Shown: piece after piece, positions 14,500-23,172 of the stretch
Layout: each line of letters begins with the position of its first letter
Position numbering within the stretch: the first letter of the stretch is position 1
Origin: Nannocystis bainbridge
GTDB taxonomy: Bacteria; Myxococcota_A; Polyangia; Nannocystales; Nannocystaceae
Direction: 5' to 3'
Length of the DNA: 64,000 nt
Assembly: GCF_028368995.1 (NCBI RefSeq)
Contig: NZ_JAQNDL010000004.1
Coordinates: 566,001-630,000, forward strand
Position numbers and translations under genes: made by a program
Notes under the pieces: model-generated
Told to the model about the DNA's origin: nothing
Databases searched by the model: none
The model's input: the letters and a program-made list of their open reading frames with translations, nothing else

Positions 14500-16290
14500 A
14501 TGAGCGAGACCAAGACGAAACACCAAGAGCTGCAACGCTTTGTCGACGAGTGGGCGGCGCGGTGCAAGCCGGACCGCGTCGAGTGGTGCGACGGCTCGGA
14601 CGCCGAGTACGATCGGATGCTGGGGCTGCTGATCGAGAGCGGCGCCGCCATCCGCCTCAACCCCGAGAAGCGACCCAACAGCGTCCTGGTGCGCTCGGAC
14701 CCGCGCGACGTGGCGCGTGTCGAGAGCCGGACGTTCATCTGCAGCGCGTCGCGGGAGGGCGCGGGCCCGACCAATAATTGGGAAGACCCGCTGGTGATGC
14801 GCAAGAAGCTGAACGGGCTCTACGACGGCTGCATGCGCGGGCGCACCATGTACGTGGTGCCGTTCTGCATGGGCCCGCTGGGCTCGCCGATCGCCCAGAT
14901 CGGCGTGCAGCTGAGCGACTCGCCGTACGTGGTCGCCAACATGAAGATCATGACCCGCATGGGCAAGGCGGTGCTCGACGTGCTCGGCGAGGACGGCCGC
15001 TTCGTCAAGGCGGTCCACTCGGTCGGTCAGCCGCTCGAGCCCGGCGACGCCGGCCCCGCGTGGCCGTGCAACCCCGAGAACACGTACATCACGCACTTCC
15101 CCGAGAAGCGCACGATCCTGTCTTTCGGCAGCGGCTACGGCGGCAATGCGCTGCTCGGCAAGAAGTGCTTCGCGCTCCGCATCGCCTCGGCGATGGCCCG
15201 CGACGAGGGCTGGCTGGCCGAGCACATGCTCATCCTCGGCGTCGAGGGCCCCGACGGCAAGAAGACCTACGTGACCGCGGCGTTCCCCAGCGCGTGCGGC
15301 AAGACCAACTTCGCCATGCTCATCCCGCCCAAGGAGATGACCGGCTGGAAGGTCACCTGCGTAGGCGACGACATCGCCTGGCTCAAGCCGGACGCCGAGG
15401 GCAACCTGCGCGCGATCAACCCGGAGGCCGGGTTCTTCGGCGTGGCCCCGGGCACGTCGATGGAGACCAACCCCAACGCGATGATCTCGTGCGCGCGCGA
15501 CTCGATCTTCACCAACGTCGCGCTGACCGACGACGGCGACGTGTGGTGGGAGGGCATGACGAAGGAGACGCCGAAGCACCTGGTCGATTGGACAGGCAAG
15601 GACTGGACCCCGGACTGCGGCCGCAACGCGGCCCACCCGAACGCCCGCTTCACCGCGCCGGCCCGCAACTGCCCGGTCATCGACCCCGAGTGGGAGAACC
15701 CCGCCGGCGTGCCGATCCGCGCCATCATCTTCGGCGGCCGGCGCATGAACGACGTGCCGCTGGTCTACCAGGCGTTCAACTGGTCGCACGGCGTGTACAT
15801 CGGCGCGACCATGGGCTCGGAGCAGACGGCCGCGGCCGAGGGCCAGGTCGGGGCGCTGCGCCGCGATCCGATGGCGATGCTGCCGTTCTGCGGCTACAAC
15901 ATGGGCGACTACTTCCGCCACTGGCTGTCGATGGCCAAGCGCGTGAAGGAGCCGCCGCGGATCTTCCACGTCAACTGGTTCCGCAAGCAGGACGGCAAGT
16001 TCATGTGGCCGGGCTTCGGCCAGAACATGCGCGTGCTGCGGTGGGTGGTCGAGCGCTCGCGCGGCCAGGCCATCGGCGTCGAGTCGCCGCTCGGGTGGAT
16101 CCCGCACTACCACGACATCGACTGGCGCGGCCTCGACTTCTCCGAGAAGCAGTGGGACGAGCTGATGGGCTACGCCCGCGACCGCGTCAAGAAGCAGACG
16201 CTGTCGCACGAGGAGCTGTTCCTCGAGCTGTCCGAGGCGCTGCCGAAGACGATGATCTTCGAGCGCGAGCTGCTGATCAGCCGCCTGTGA
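14500..16290 (+). CDS. pckG: Phosphoenolpyruvate carboxykinase (GTP)
   Basis: A 596-residue product, the usual length for the GTP-dependent class. Recognisable motifs are the kinase P-loop 'PSACGKTN' (263-270), 'CVGDDIAWLKPD' (metal binding), 'GFFGVAPGTSMETNPNA', 'GRRMNDVPLVYQAFNW' and 'HVNWFRK'. It converts oxaloacetate plus GTP to phosphoenolpyruvate, GDP and CO2, the first committed step of gluconeogenesis. The start at 14500 has a GAGG nine bases upstream and matches the usual N-terminus. The gene appears monocistronic. Confidence 0.97.
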   Translation: MSETKTKHQELQRFVDEWAARCKPDRVEWCDGSDAEYDRMLGLLIESGAAIRLNPEKRPNSVLVRSDPRDVARVESRTFICSASREGAGPTNNWEDPLVMRKKLNGLYDGCMRGRTMYVVPFCMGPLGSPIAQIGVQLSDSPYVVANMKIMTRMGKAVLDVLGEDGRFVKAVHSVGQPLEPGDAGPAWPCNPENTYITHFPEKRTILSFGSGYGGNALLGKKCFALRIASAMARDEGWLAEHMLILGVEGPDGKKTYVTAAFPSACGKTNFAMLIPPKEMTGWKVTCVGDDIAWLKPDAEGNLRAINPEAGFFGVAPGTSMETNPNAMISCARDSIFTNVALTDDGDVWWEGMTKETPKHLVDWTGKDWTPDCGRNAAHPNARFTAPARNCPVIDPEWENPAGVPIRAIIFGGRRMNDVPLVYQAFNWSHGVYIGATMGSEQTAAAEGQVGALRRDPMAMLPFCGYNMGDYFRHWLSMAKRVKEPPRIFHVNWFRKQDGKFMWPGFGQNMRVLRWVVERSRGQAIGVESPLGWIPHYHDIDWRGLDFSEKQWDELMGYARDRVKKQTLSHEELFLELSEALPKTMIFERELLISRL

Positions 16291-16299
16291 GCGCGGATG

Positions 16300-16387
16300 C
16301 GTGAAGGAGGGGCCGTGGCCTTCGGGCCATGGCCCTTCGTATATGTCCGAAAGGACATGTCTTCCGGGTCATGGCACTTCGGACAGC
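16300..16387. repeat. Phased 14-bp repeat array (7 cores) between convergent genes
   Basis: Cores at 16300 (CGTG), 16314 (CGTG), 16328, 16342 (TATG), 16356, 16370 and 16384 (CAGC) are exactly 14 bp apart. The array lies between the convergent pckG and S10 peptidase genes. It supplies the TGA stop of the latter (in GGGTCATGG) and encodes its last few residues. Confidence 0.9.
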
Positions 16388-18192
16388 CAGGCGGCGACGT
16401 CGGCGCGCAGCTCGACCGGGCGGTCGTAGGTGACGGCGTGGGAGGCGTCGTAGGGGGCGAGGCGGATGGTGCGCAGGCCGGGGTCGGGCTCGCCGGGGAA
16501 GGCGTCCTGGCGGAACTGGACGTGCAGCTCGCCGGGGCGCTCGCTGCCGCGGGGCAGGTCGTCGACGCGCTCGACTTCGACGACGAGGGACTTGAAGACC
16601 TCGAGGGTGGGGGCGATCGAGGGGCCCCACACGGCGAGGTCGCGGGCGGCGTCGGTGATGAAGACGCGGGCGTAAGCGAGGTCGTGGAGGAACAGGGCGC
16701 CGTAGTGCGGGTCCATCGAGTGGACGCCGGCCATGATCGCGGCCGGGCCGCGAAAGCCGTCGAGCGCCTCGACCGAGAACGGCAGGTAGTAGCGGTCCCA
16801 GGCCGGGAGGGCGCCGAGGTGGTCGGCGAGATCGGGGGCGTCGGCGGGGTAGTCGCCGGGGTTGCGCACGCGGAAGGCGTTGGGGCGATCGGCAGCGGCG
16901 AGGCCGTCGATGGCCTCGGGCGCGACCTGCAAGACGGCGGCGAGGGTGTCGCGGCGCGACAGGCCGGCGCGGGTGCTGGCGAACAGGTCACCGAGCCAGG
17001 AGGTAGGGCCGGCGATGTCGTAGCGGCTGCGGCCGGCGCCCTCGACGAAGTTGATGACGTTGGACCACGGGTCGCACGGGACCGGCTTGGCGGCGCAGGC
17101 GACGAACTCGAGGCCGAGGCTGTCCGCGAGGACATGTACCGGGGAACCTGGCGCTTCGAGCAGGTCGCCGGCGCGGGCCTGCTGGACCGAGCCGGCCAGG
17201 CTGGGCTGGACGAGCACGAGGTTGCCGAGAGCGGCGCCGACGAGGTCGGGGCCCGGCGGGTCGGCGTCGGGGAAGCGGGCGGCGAGGTGCCCGGCGATCG
17301 CGGCGGCGAGGGCAGGGTCGCGGTAGCGGCCAGGGCCGGCCTCGTAGCGGGCCGGGAACAGCAGCATGTGGAGGAGGATCGAGGCGCGGATGCCCCCGTA
17401 GCTCTCGCCGACGAGGACGAGGCGGCGACCGGCGAGCTCGGGGTGGTGGTCCCAGAAGCGCAGGAGGGCGCGGGCGAAGTCGGCGGCGTCGAGGTAGCTG
17501 TTGAAGTTGCGGCTGTTGAGCTCGGCCGAGCGCGCTGACATCGGCGAAGGGTCGGCGATCGATTGCTGCGAGAAGCCGGTGTTGCGGGCGTCGAGGTAGA
17601 GGAGGTGGCCGAGGGCGGTCCAGGGCGCGGGGCTGGGCACGGGCTCGAGGTCGGCGCCGAAGGTCTGCGGGGCGGTGTTGCCGGCGAGGATGAGGCCCGT
17701 GGACACGCCGGGGCCGCCGTTGAAGAGGAGCAGGAGCGGGGCGTCGCCAGGATCGTGGTCGGCGGGCTGAAAGCTGTAGAAGAGCCGCGCCGGCGAACTG
17801 GTCATGGCGATGACGGTGTCGCCCTCGCCGATCTGGTAGTCGACGCCCTCGACGTCGAGATAACCTGCCTCGGGGGACAGGTCGGGACAGTGACAGAGGA
17901 AGACGTCGTCCTCGCAGGTGCAGGTGGCGCACGGCGGAGGGGCATCGCAGCCGGTCGGGATGCTGGTGGTGGGAGCGGCGGTGGTCGAGGTCGAGGTGGT
18001 GCTCGTCGAGGTCGAGGTCGTCGTCGTCGGCGAGGTCGAGATCGAGGTCGAGGTCGAGGTCGTGGGCGGATCGAGCGAGGTGGTGGAGGTGGTGGTCGCG
18101 GCGCTCGAGGTGCTGTCGCTGTCGCCGGCCGGCGGCTCGGGACAGGCCTCCAGGAGCAGCGGCAGGGCAGCCAGGCGCAGGCGCGGCGACAT
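16369..18192 (-). CDS. S10 serine carboxypeptidase-family lipoprotein
   Basis: A 607-residue product. MSPRLRLAALPLLLEAC is a signal peptide with a lipobox-like LLEAC (Cys17), followed by a ~65-residue Thr/Ser linker and a Cys-rich stretch. The catalytic domain has the oxyanion motif 'LLLLFNGGPGVST' (~residue 157), the nucleophile motif 'GESYGG' (Ser264), and late Asp/His candidates in 'MAGVHSMDPHYGALF' and 'APYDASHAVTYD'. Members remove C-terminal residues from peptides; in a predatory, proteolytic myxobacterium this fits extracellular digestion. The start at 18192 gives the only sensible signal peptide. A repeat at 17119-17150 is translated within the domain. Confidence 0.85.
   Translation of the reverse strand: MSPRLRLAALPLLLEACPEPPAGDSDSTSSAATTTSTTSLDPPTTSTSTSISTSPTTTTSTSTSTTSTSTTAAPTTSIPTGCDAPPPCATCTCEDDVFLCHCPDLSPEAGYLDVEGVDYQIGEGDTVIAMTSSPARLFYSFQPADHDPGDAPLLLLFNGGPGVSTGLILAGNTAPQTFGADLEPVPSPAPWTALGHLLYLDARNTGFSQQSIADPSPMSARSAELNSRNFNSYLDAADFARALLRFWDHHPELAGRRLVLVGESYGGIRASILLHMLLFPARYEAGPGRYRDPALAAAIAGHLAARFPDADPPGPDLVGAALGNLVLVQPSLAGSVQQARAGDLLEAPGSPVHVLADSLGLEFVACAAKPVPCDPWSNVINFVEGAGRSRYDIAGPTSWLGDLFASTRAGLSRRDTLAAVLQVAPEAIDGLAAADRPNAFRVRNPGDYPADAPDLADHLGALPAWDRYYLPFSVEALDGFRGPAAIMAGVHSMDPHYGALFLHDLAYARVFITDAARDLAVWGPSIAPTLEVFKSLVVEVERVDDLPRGSERPGELHVQFRQDAFPGEPDPGLRTIRLAPYDASHAVTYDRPVELRADVAAWLSEVP
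17119..17150. repeat. Three-core repeat inside the S10 peptidase gene
   Basis: Cores at 17119 (GCTG), 17133 (CATG) and 17147 (CCTG) are in 14-bp phase and in frame within the coding sequence (region 'APGSPVHVLADSLG'). Confidence 0.75.
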
Positions 18193-18273
18193 GGGCCGAG
18201 GGTAACGCGGCGAGCCGCGCAAGTGCGCGCCCAGCCGCGCCGCTGACGGCGAAGGATGATACGGTCGTCGGCG

Positions 18274-19212
18274 ATGACGGGTGCGGACCTCGATCGGGTG
18301 GTGCTGGCGTTCGAACCCGGCAGTCTGGCGGTCCTCAACGTGGTGCTGGCGCTGGTGATGGTCGGGGTGGCGCTCGACCTGCGACCGGCCGACTTCGCAT
18401 CGGTGCTCCGTCACCCGCGCGCGGCGGTGGTCGGGCTCCTGGGACAGGTGGTGGTGCTGCCGGCGTTGACGTTCGCGCTGGTGTCGGTGCTCGACCTGCC
18501 GGCGAGCGTGGCGCTGGGGATGATCCTGGTGGCGGCGTGCCCCGGCGGCAACATGTCGAACTTCATCACCCACCTGGCCCGCGGCAACACGGAGCTGTCG
18601 GTGACGATGACGGCGATCGGGACGGTGCTGGCGGTGGTGACGACGCCGCTCAACCTGGCCTTTTGGTCATCCATGTCGGCGGACACGGCGGCGCTGGTCC
18701 GCGCGGTCGAGCTGTCGTCCCGCGAGCTGGTGACGACGGTGCTGGCGGTGCTGGGGGCCCCGCTGGCGCTGGGGATGCTGATCGCGGCGCGGCGGCCCCG
18801 GCTGGCGAGCCGGCTGCGCGCGCCGTTCAAGCTGCTGTCGCTCGGCTGCCTGGCGCTGTTCATCGTGATCGGGCTGAGCCGCAACGCGGCGACCCTGGCC
18901 GACCACTGGGCGCTGCTGTGCGGAGTGGTGGCGCTGCACAACGCGGCGGCGCTGCTGTCGGGCTGGCTGGTCGCAAGGACAGCCGGGCTGCCGGGCCGCG
19001 ACCGCCGGGCGATCGCGATCGAGGTGGGGATCCAAAACGCCGGGCTGGCGATGGTGCTGGCGTTCGATTTCTTCCCGGGGCTCGGCGGGACGGCGATGAT
19101 CGCGGCCTGGTGGGGCGTGTGGCACCTGATCGCGGGGCTGTCGCTGGCGTTCGTGTGGCGCCGCCGGGCGCTGCGCGAAGAGGACGCTCAGGCCCAGGCG
19201 ACGACGACCTGA
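18274..19212 (+). CDS. Bile acid:sodium symporter (SBF/BASS) family transporter
   Basis: A 312-residue product with about nine membrane segments. Diagnostic BASS motifs are 'VALDLRPADFASVLRHP' (TM1 end), 'ACPGGNMSNFITHLARGNTELSVTMTAIGTV' (sodium-site region) and 'EVGIQNAGLAMVLAF' (second crossover motif). The family transports organic anions such as bile acids or 2-keto acids with Na+; the substrate cannot be told. The ATG at 18274 is preferred to 18256. It is divergent from the S10 peptidase, and its 3' end overlaps the convergent dioxygenase gene by 25 bp. Confidence 0.9.
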   Translation: MTGADLDRVVLAFEPGSLAVLNVVLALVMVGVALDLRPADFASVLRHPRAAVVGLLGQVVVLPALTFALVSVLDLPASVALGMILVAACPGGNMSNFITHLARGNTELSVTMTAIGTVLAVVTTPLNLAFWSSMSADTAALVRAVELSSRELVTTVLAVLGAPLALGMLIAARRPRLASRLRAPFKLLSLGCLALFIVIGLSRNAATLADHWALLCGVVALHNAAALLSGWLVARTAGLPGRDRRAIAIEVGIQNAGLAMVLAFDFFPGLGGTAMIAAWWGVWHLIAGLSLAFVWRRRALREEDAQAQATTT

Positions 19213-20231
19213 CGCGGGCCGCGGTACGGCAGGCGGCCGTGCGAGACGGAGAAGTTGTCGATGGCGACGACGTCGCCGGCGCGCCACGGGAACACGACCA
19301 TGTGGCGCCAGATGACGTCGCGCAGGTGCTCGAGATCGGCGGGGTCGATCTCGCTGCCGTCGCGGTGGGTGCAGTGCATCGGTAAGGCGTCAGCGGCGGT
19401 GAACCTGCGCCGCGCGCCGATCATGGCCCGGGCGAACTGCGACAGGGCGAGGCTGCGCAGGTCGCCCTGGCGGGCGTGCACGCGGCGCAGCTCGGCGGCG
19501 GCGCTGGCGGCGTGGAACACCTGGACGTGGTTGAACCACACGGGCTCGCCGGACCCGGGGTGGAGCCGCAAGGCGTCGTGCTCGCTGACGAGACGCAGCC
19601 GCTGGCCCGGTAGCCAGGTGACCTGAAAGCCCTGCTCGGCGCACTTGGCCTCGACGACGGCGCGGTCGGTGGTCAGGAACATCTCGTCCCAGCGCTTGAG
19701 CTTCCACAGGTCGAAGCGACCGCCGCCGTCCGGGCCGTTGTAGTTGCGGATGATGCGGATGCCGCCGCGGACGAAGCGGTCGCGCACGCCAGGGTCGAGG
19801 TCGGCGGCGACCCTGCGAAAGTCGCACAGGGGCGTCTCGCCGCCGCCACCCTGCGGAGCCACGAGGCAGGCGAAGAACAGCCGGCGCGGCGGGTCGCGCA
19901 GGAACGACATCTCGCAGTGCTGCGGGATCGGGTAGTAGGGCGGCAGCTCGCTGGCCGAGAACACGTACTCGCTGAGGGCGTCGCGCGGCGAGGTGCCGAG
20001 GTACTCGTTCTTGAGCCCGGGATCGATGCCCCGCGCGACCTGTTCGAGGTCGACGGGGACGCGTACGCCGAAGCCGCGCAGAAGGACGGCGCCGTGGTGT
20101 CGCAGCTGGTCGGAGAGCCAGGTGCGCTCGGCGTCGAGCCAGGCGCGCAAGGCGTCGACGCGGGCGTCACCGTCGGGCTCGACCACCGGGACGGCGCCGC
20201 CGCCGGGACCGCGGATCTCGCTGAGTCGCAT
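19188..20231 (-). CDS. TauD/TfdA-type Fe(II)/2-oxoglutarate dioxygenase
   Basis: A 347-residue product. The metal ligands are visible as 'IPQHCEMSFL' (H105, E107) and the late His in 'IDNFSVSHGRLPYRGPR', whose Arg would bind 2-oxoglutarate. 'VFFAC..GGGGETPLCDFR' matches the family's central motif, as in SyrP-like and clavaminate-synthase-like members that hydroxylate amino acids or related small molecules. The substrate is unknown and there is no biosynthetic cluster around it. Its 3' end overlaps the symporter gene by 25 bp on the opposite strand. Confidence 0.85.
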   Translation of the reverse strand: MRLSEIRGPGGGAVPVVEPDGDARVDALRAWLDAERTWLSDQLRHHGAVLLRGFGVRVPVDLEQVARGIDPGLKNEYLGTSPRDALSEYVFSASELPPYYPIPQHCEMSFLRDPPRRLFFACLVAPQGGGGETPLCDFRRVAADLDPGVRDRFVRGGIRIIRNYNGPDGGGRFDLWKLKRWDEMFLTTDRAVVEAKCAEQGFQVTWLPGQRLRLVSEHDALRLHPGSGEPVWFNHVQVFHAASAAAELRRVHARQGDLRSLALSQFARAMIGARRRFTAADALPMHCTHRDGSEIDPADLEHLRDVIWRHMVVFPWRAGDVVAIDNFSVSHGRLPYRGPRQVVVAWA

Positions 20232-20311
20232 GCGCCGAGGTTCGCACAGAACCGCCAGGTTTGGGCGGCGCGGGCGCTCGCGCGACGGGGCGCGGCCGCG
20301 CGAGGCGAGGA

Positions 20312-20335
20312 TGGTCTTCGGGACAGGTGCGGCGC
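20312..20335. repeat. Solo repeat hairpin with conserved flank
   Basis: This 24-nt stretch, containing the hairpin 'GGTCTTCGGGACAGG', is identical to positions 27415-27438. Both lie in intergenic DNA between genes on the minus strand. Confidence 0.7.
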
Positions 20336-20383
20336 CGGGGGGCGGCGGTTGCGAGCCTCGGGGGCAAGGCGGGCGATGTCGAA

Positions 20384-20415
20384 AATGTCCTTGGGGACAT
20401 GTCTCGACGGACAGC
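20384..20415. repeat. Three-core 14-bp repeat
   Basis: Cores at 20384 (AATG), 20398 (CATG) and 20412 (CAGC) lie just downstream of the Rpn-like gene's stop. Confidence 0.8.
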
Positions 20416-20422
20416 GCGGGCC

Positions 20423-21304
20423 CTAGTCGGCGGTGAGGACCTCGTCGAGGCGCGTGGCGACCAGGACGCGGGCGGCCCAGGTGTCGAGCACGGCCTCGTC
20501 GCGGCAGTCGAGGACGCGCTGGCGCTGCGCCTCGGTCAGGGCGAAGCCCTTGAGCTGCAACAGCTTGAGCACGATCTCGGCCTTGCCGGCGACCCGGCCC
20601 TTGACCTCGCCCTCGGCGATGCCTTCGAGCCAGGGCTTGCGGAACATGTCGCTGATCGGTTCCCAGCGCTTCTTGGTGGCCATGAGCTGCTCCAGGGCGA
20701 GGCGGGCCGCGCGGCCGAGCAGGCCGACGACGAAGTCAGGGTAGTGGATCCCCCGTTCGTCGTCGAGCTCGCGGCTCGCGTCGAGCGCTGCCAGGGCGAT
20801 CTGCTCGACGCCGGGCTCGTCGGCGTGGGCGGCGACCGACAGCACCGCCAGCTCCGGCAGCTCCCGCGCCCGGTCGGCGTCGGTGATGATGGGGACCGCC
20901 TCCGGACCGAGGACCCACGGGCGCAGGACGTTGCGCTGGCGGCCGAGGTCGATCGGCTCGGCGCACCAGCGGGCCACGTCGCGGTCGAGCGAGACGACGA
21001 CGAGGGTCACGGGGCAGCTCAGGCGGGTGCGCAGGCCGGCGACGTAGAGCGGCCATGTCCAGCGCTTGCGCGGGTCTCGCTCGACCTGGACCTCGACGAC
21101 CAGCGCCTCGTCGGGCTGCTCGGGCGCGCCGCCGAGGCCGAGGACGGCGTCAGCGCGGTGCTCGGCGAAGTGGAGGTCGACGAATTCGGCGGCGCTGATC
21201 CGGACCGGACCCGAGGCGGGCGCTCCGGGCCACAGCAGGTCGGGGATCAGCGCCGGGGCGTGGCGGACGAGCTGGACCAGCGCCTCATGGGACAGCTTGG
21301 GCAT
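20423..21304 (-). CDS. Rpn/PD-(D/E)XK-like uncharacterised protein
   Basis: A 293-residue product of a type common in myxobacteria. The N-terminal half has a restriction-endonuclease-like core: 'FAEHRADAVLGL' (D52), 'LVVEVQVERD' (E71-x-Q73) and 'RKRWTWPLYVAGLRTRLSCPVTLVVVSLD'. This matches the D...ExQ pattern of the Rpn / DUF4351-type nuclease families. The C-terminal part is helical ('MFRKPWLEGIAEGEVKGRVAGKAEIVLKLLQLKGF'), as in Rpn-like proteins. Biochemical activity is not established. There is no transposon end or partner nearby. Confidence 0.65.
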   Translation of the reverse strand: MPKLSHEALVQLVRHAPALIPDLLWPGAPASGPVRISAAEFVDLHFAEHRADAVLGLGGAPEQPDEALVVEVQVERDPRKRWTWPLYVAGLRTRLSCPVTLVVVSLDRDVARWCAEPIDLGRQRNVLRPWVLGPEAVPIITDADRARELPELAVLSVAAHADEPGVEQIALAALDASRELDDERGIHYPDFVVGLLGRAARLALEQLMATKKRWEPISDMFRKPWLEGIAEGEVKGRVAGKAEIVLKLLQLKGFALTEAQRQRVLDCRDEAVLDTWAARVLVATRLDEVLTAD

Positions 21305-21385
21305 CGCCGGCGCGGGCTAGCACGCGCGCACGCGGGAGCCAGAGTTGGCCGCGGGCGCGCCGCTGTGCGCGGCCGCAGGGGCATG

Positions 21386-22717
21386 TCAGCGGGCGGGACG
21401 CTCGCGCCGGCCCGAGGACAGGGCCCAGCGGATCAGGAACTGGATCTTGCCGTCGCGCTGGAAGCCGCGGAAGAACTCGACGAGGTCGTCGTAGATCTTC
21501 GGGTCGCGGACGAGGCGGCCCATCGTGCCCTCGCCGCGCTCGACACCCGCGACGATCTTGTTCACGTTGCCGAGCGTGTCCTGCACGCTCTTCAGCATCT
21601 TGCCCTGCGAGTCGTAGAGCAGGCGGGTCGAGACGTTGACGTTGTAGGGGTCGTGCAGGGCGGTCGAGACCGCGGCCATCTTCTTGCGGCCGTCGTCGAC
21701 CAGCGGCTGCATGCTGTCGTCGAATTTGGACAGCGCCTTTTGACCCTTGGCGAGGAAGTGGTCGAGGTCGGCGGCGCCGTCCTGGACGCCGCGCAGCGAG
21801 CTGCCGAAGCCGCGCAGCAGGTCCTCGTCGTTGAGCATCGCGCCGACCGTGCCCTTGCCGGCGGCGGTGTTGCGCAGGTTCTCGTTGCCGGCGGCGAGCC
21901 GTTTCTGGATGTTGCGCACGGTCTCGCCGTCGCCCATCGCCGCCGCCAGCTCGGCGATGCCGCCGATGGCCTCCTCGACCTTGACGAAGCTGCCGTCGAC
22001 CTTCTCTTTGACGGCGTCGATCGTCTCGGTCATCGACGGGGTGGTCTGGATCCGCCCGCCGGGCTGGATCGGCTCGCCGCGCCCGACCGAGATCTGGATG
22101 ATCTGATCGCCGAGCACCCCGTTCTGCGAGATGACGGCGCGGCTGTCGTCTCGGATGTGAAGCATGCTGTCCTGAAAGACAGACATGGTGACGCGGATCC
22201 GGCTGTGATCGGTGGTGAAGCCGTCGCAGATGCCGGTGCTGCCGGTCCACAGCACGCCGCGGTAGCGCCGGCGCATCTCCTGAGTGACGCACACCTCGCC
22301 CTGGCGGCACTGCGAGTCCTCCTCGCACGGGGCGTGGAGCTCCTTGTTGAAGGAGTAGGACTCGAGCTCGGCGCAGTGACCCTCGGGCGCGCAGAACATG
22401 GTGCGGTCGCAGTCGTCGGTGCGGCCCTGGCCGAAGCGGCCGCGATCCTCGTTCTGGGGGTCGCACGGGTAGTCGACCCACACGAACTCGCGGAGGGTGA
22501 CGGTGCCGATCTCGATGCCCTCGATCTGGACCTTGCTGCCCTCGCGCAAGCCCGAGACCTGGCGGAAGTCGGTCGTGATCGAGACCCGCTCCTTCCACAG
22601 GTTCTGGCCCTGGGTGAACACCAACAGGCCGACGAGCGCGGCCATGCCGGAGAGGATGACGACGAGCCCGACGATCTGGTTGAGGCTCTGCTCGCTCCGG
22701 CCGGCCATTGTGCGCAT
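21386..22717 (-). CDS. MCE/MlaD-domain protein with a Cys-rich insertion
   Basis: A 443-residue product: one N-terminal membrane helix ('LNQIVGLVVILSGMAALVGLLVF'), then an MCE domain beginning 'ISITTDFRQVSGLREGSKVQIEGIEIGTV'. The domain is interrupted by a ~75-residue Cys-rich segment ('CDPQNED..DDC', 'MFCAPEGHC', 'APCEEDSQCRQGEVC', 'TGIC', eight Cys). It resumes at 'RIRVTMSVFQDSMLHIRDDSRAVISQNGVLGDQIIQISVG'. A long helical C-terminal tail follows. MCE proteins bind lipids and serve ABC-type phospholipid transport across the envelope; no permease or ATPase is adjacent. ATG 22708 is an alternative start three codons in. A repeat hairpin at 22166-22183 is translated. Confidence 0.8.
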   Translation of the reverse strand: MRTMAGRSEQSLNQIVGLVVILSGMAALVGLLVFTQGQNLWKERVSITTDFRQVSGLREGSKVQIEGIEIGTVTLREFVWVDYPCDPQNEDRGRFGQGRTDDCDRTMFCAPEGHCAELESYSFNKELHAPCEEDSQCRQGEVCVTQEMRRRYRGVLWTGSTGICDGFTTDHSRIRVTMSVFQDSMLHIRDDSRAVISQNGVLGDQIIQISVGRGEPIQPGGRIQTTPSMTETIDAVKEKVDGSFVKVEEAIGGIAELAAAMGDGETVRNIQKRLAAGNENLRNTAAGKGTVGAMLNDEDLLRGFGSSLRGVQDGAADLDHFLAKGQKALSKFDDSMQPLVDDGRKKMAAVSTALHDPYNVNVSTRLLYDSQGKMLKSVQDTLGNVNKIVAGVERGEGTMGRLVRDPKIYDDLVEFFRGFQRDGKIQFLIRWALSSGRRERPAR

Positions 22718-23172
22718 CGTAGCGGATCCAGCCGCGGGTGAGGAGGCCGCCGCGCGGGTCCGCCCGCGGGGTTCGCACAGGACGACCACATTCGCGCCGG
22801 GCGGGGCCTTCGGGCCACCACCGACCGGACGTTGCGTCCGGTCCCACGAGCAGGTGGTGAGGCATCGGGGAGGCGATGCGGCAGCGAGCTCGACGAGCGT
22901 CGAATGCCGCTTCGCAGCCTCCGGTGGCCCGGATCGTGGGGCGGCGGTTCGAGGCCGTGAATCAGGCCCCAGGCCGCGTCACGCGAGGAATTCACCTGGG
23001 GAGGCGAGCTACGGACCCGCGAGCGCCGGGCTGGACGGTGCGGTCCGGCCGGGTCAGCGCGGCCTGCGTCGTCGCCTGACGGAGCCGGTGCGGTGGCCGG
23101 GGAGTCGCTCGCGGCGGGCCGGATCGAGGGCTACTCGACAGCGGGGGCGCGATGTGGAATGTCCACGGCGCC
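22718..23172. other. Intergenic region between divergent mce and argD-type genes
   Basis: About 455 bp of GC-rich sequence between divergent genes, presumably with promoters for both. The only clear structure is a 9-bp stem with a TTG loop at 22823-22843. No trustworthy reading frame was seen. Confidence 0.5.
22823..22843. other. Perfect 9-bp inverted repeat (operator- or hairpin-like)
   Basis: GACCGGACG and its complement flank a 3-nt TTG loop, about 105 bp upstream of the MCE gene start. It could be an operator or an RNA hairpin; no T-run follows. Confidence 0.4.

Noticed and set aside
20423..21304. A transposase and mobile element.
   Set aside because: Although Rpn-like proteins are often labelled transposase, no terminal inverted repeats or target duplications were seen, and only the nuclease-like core is recognisable.
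22823..22843. A rho-independent terminator.
   Set aside because: It has a good stem but no T-run, and it lies upstream of both flanking genes.
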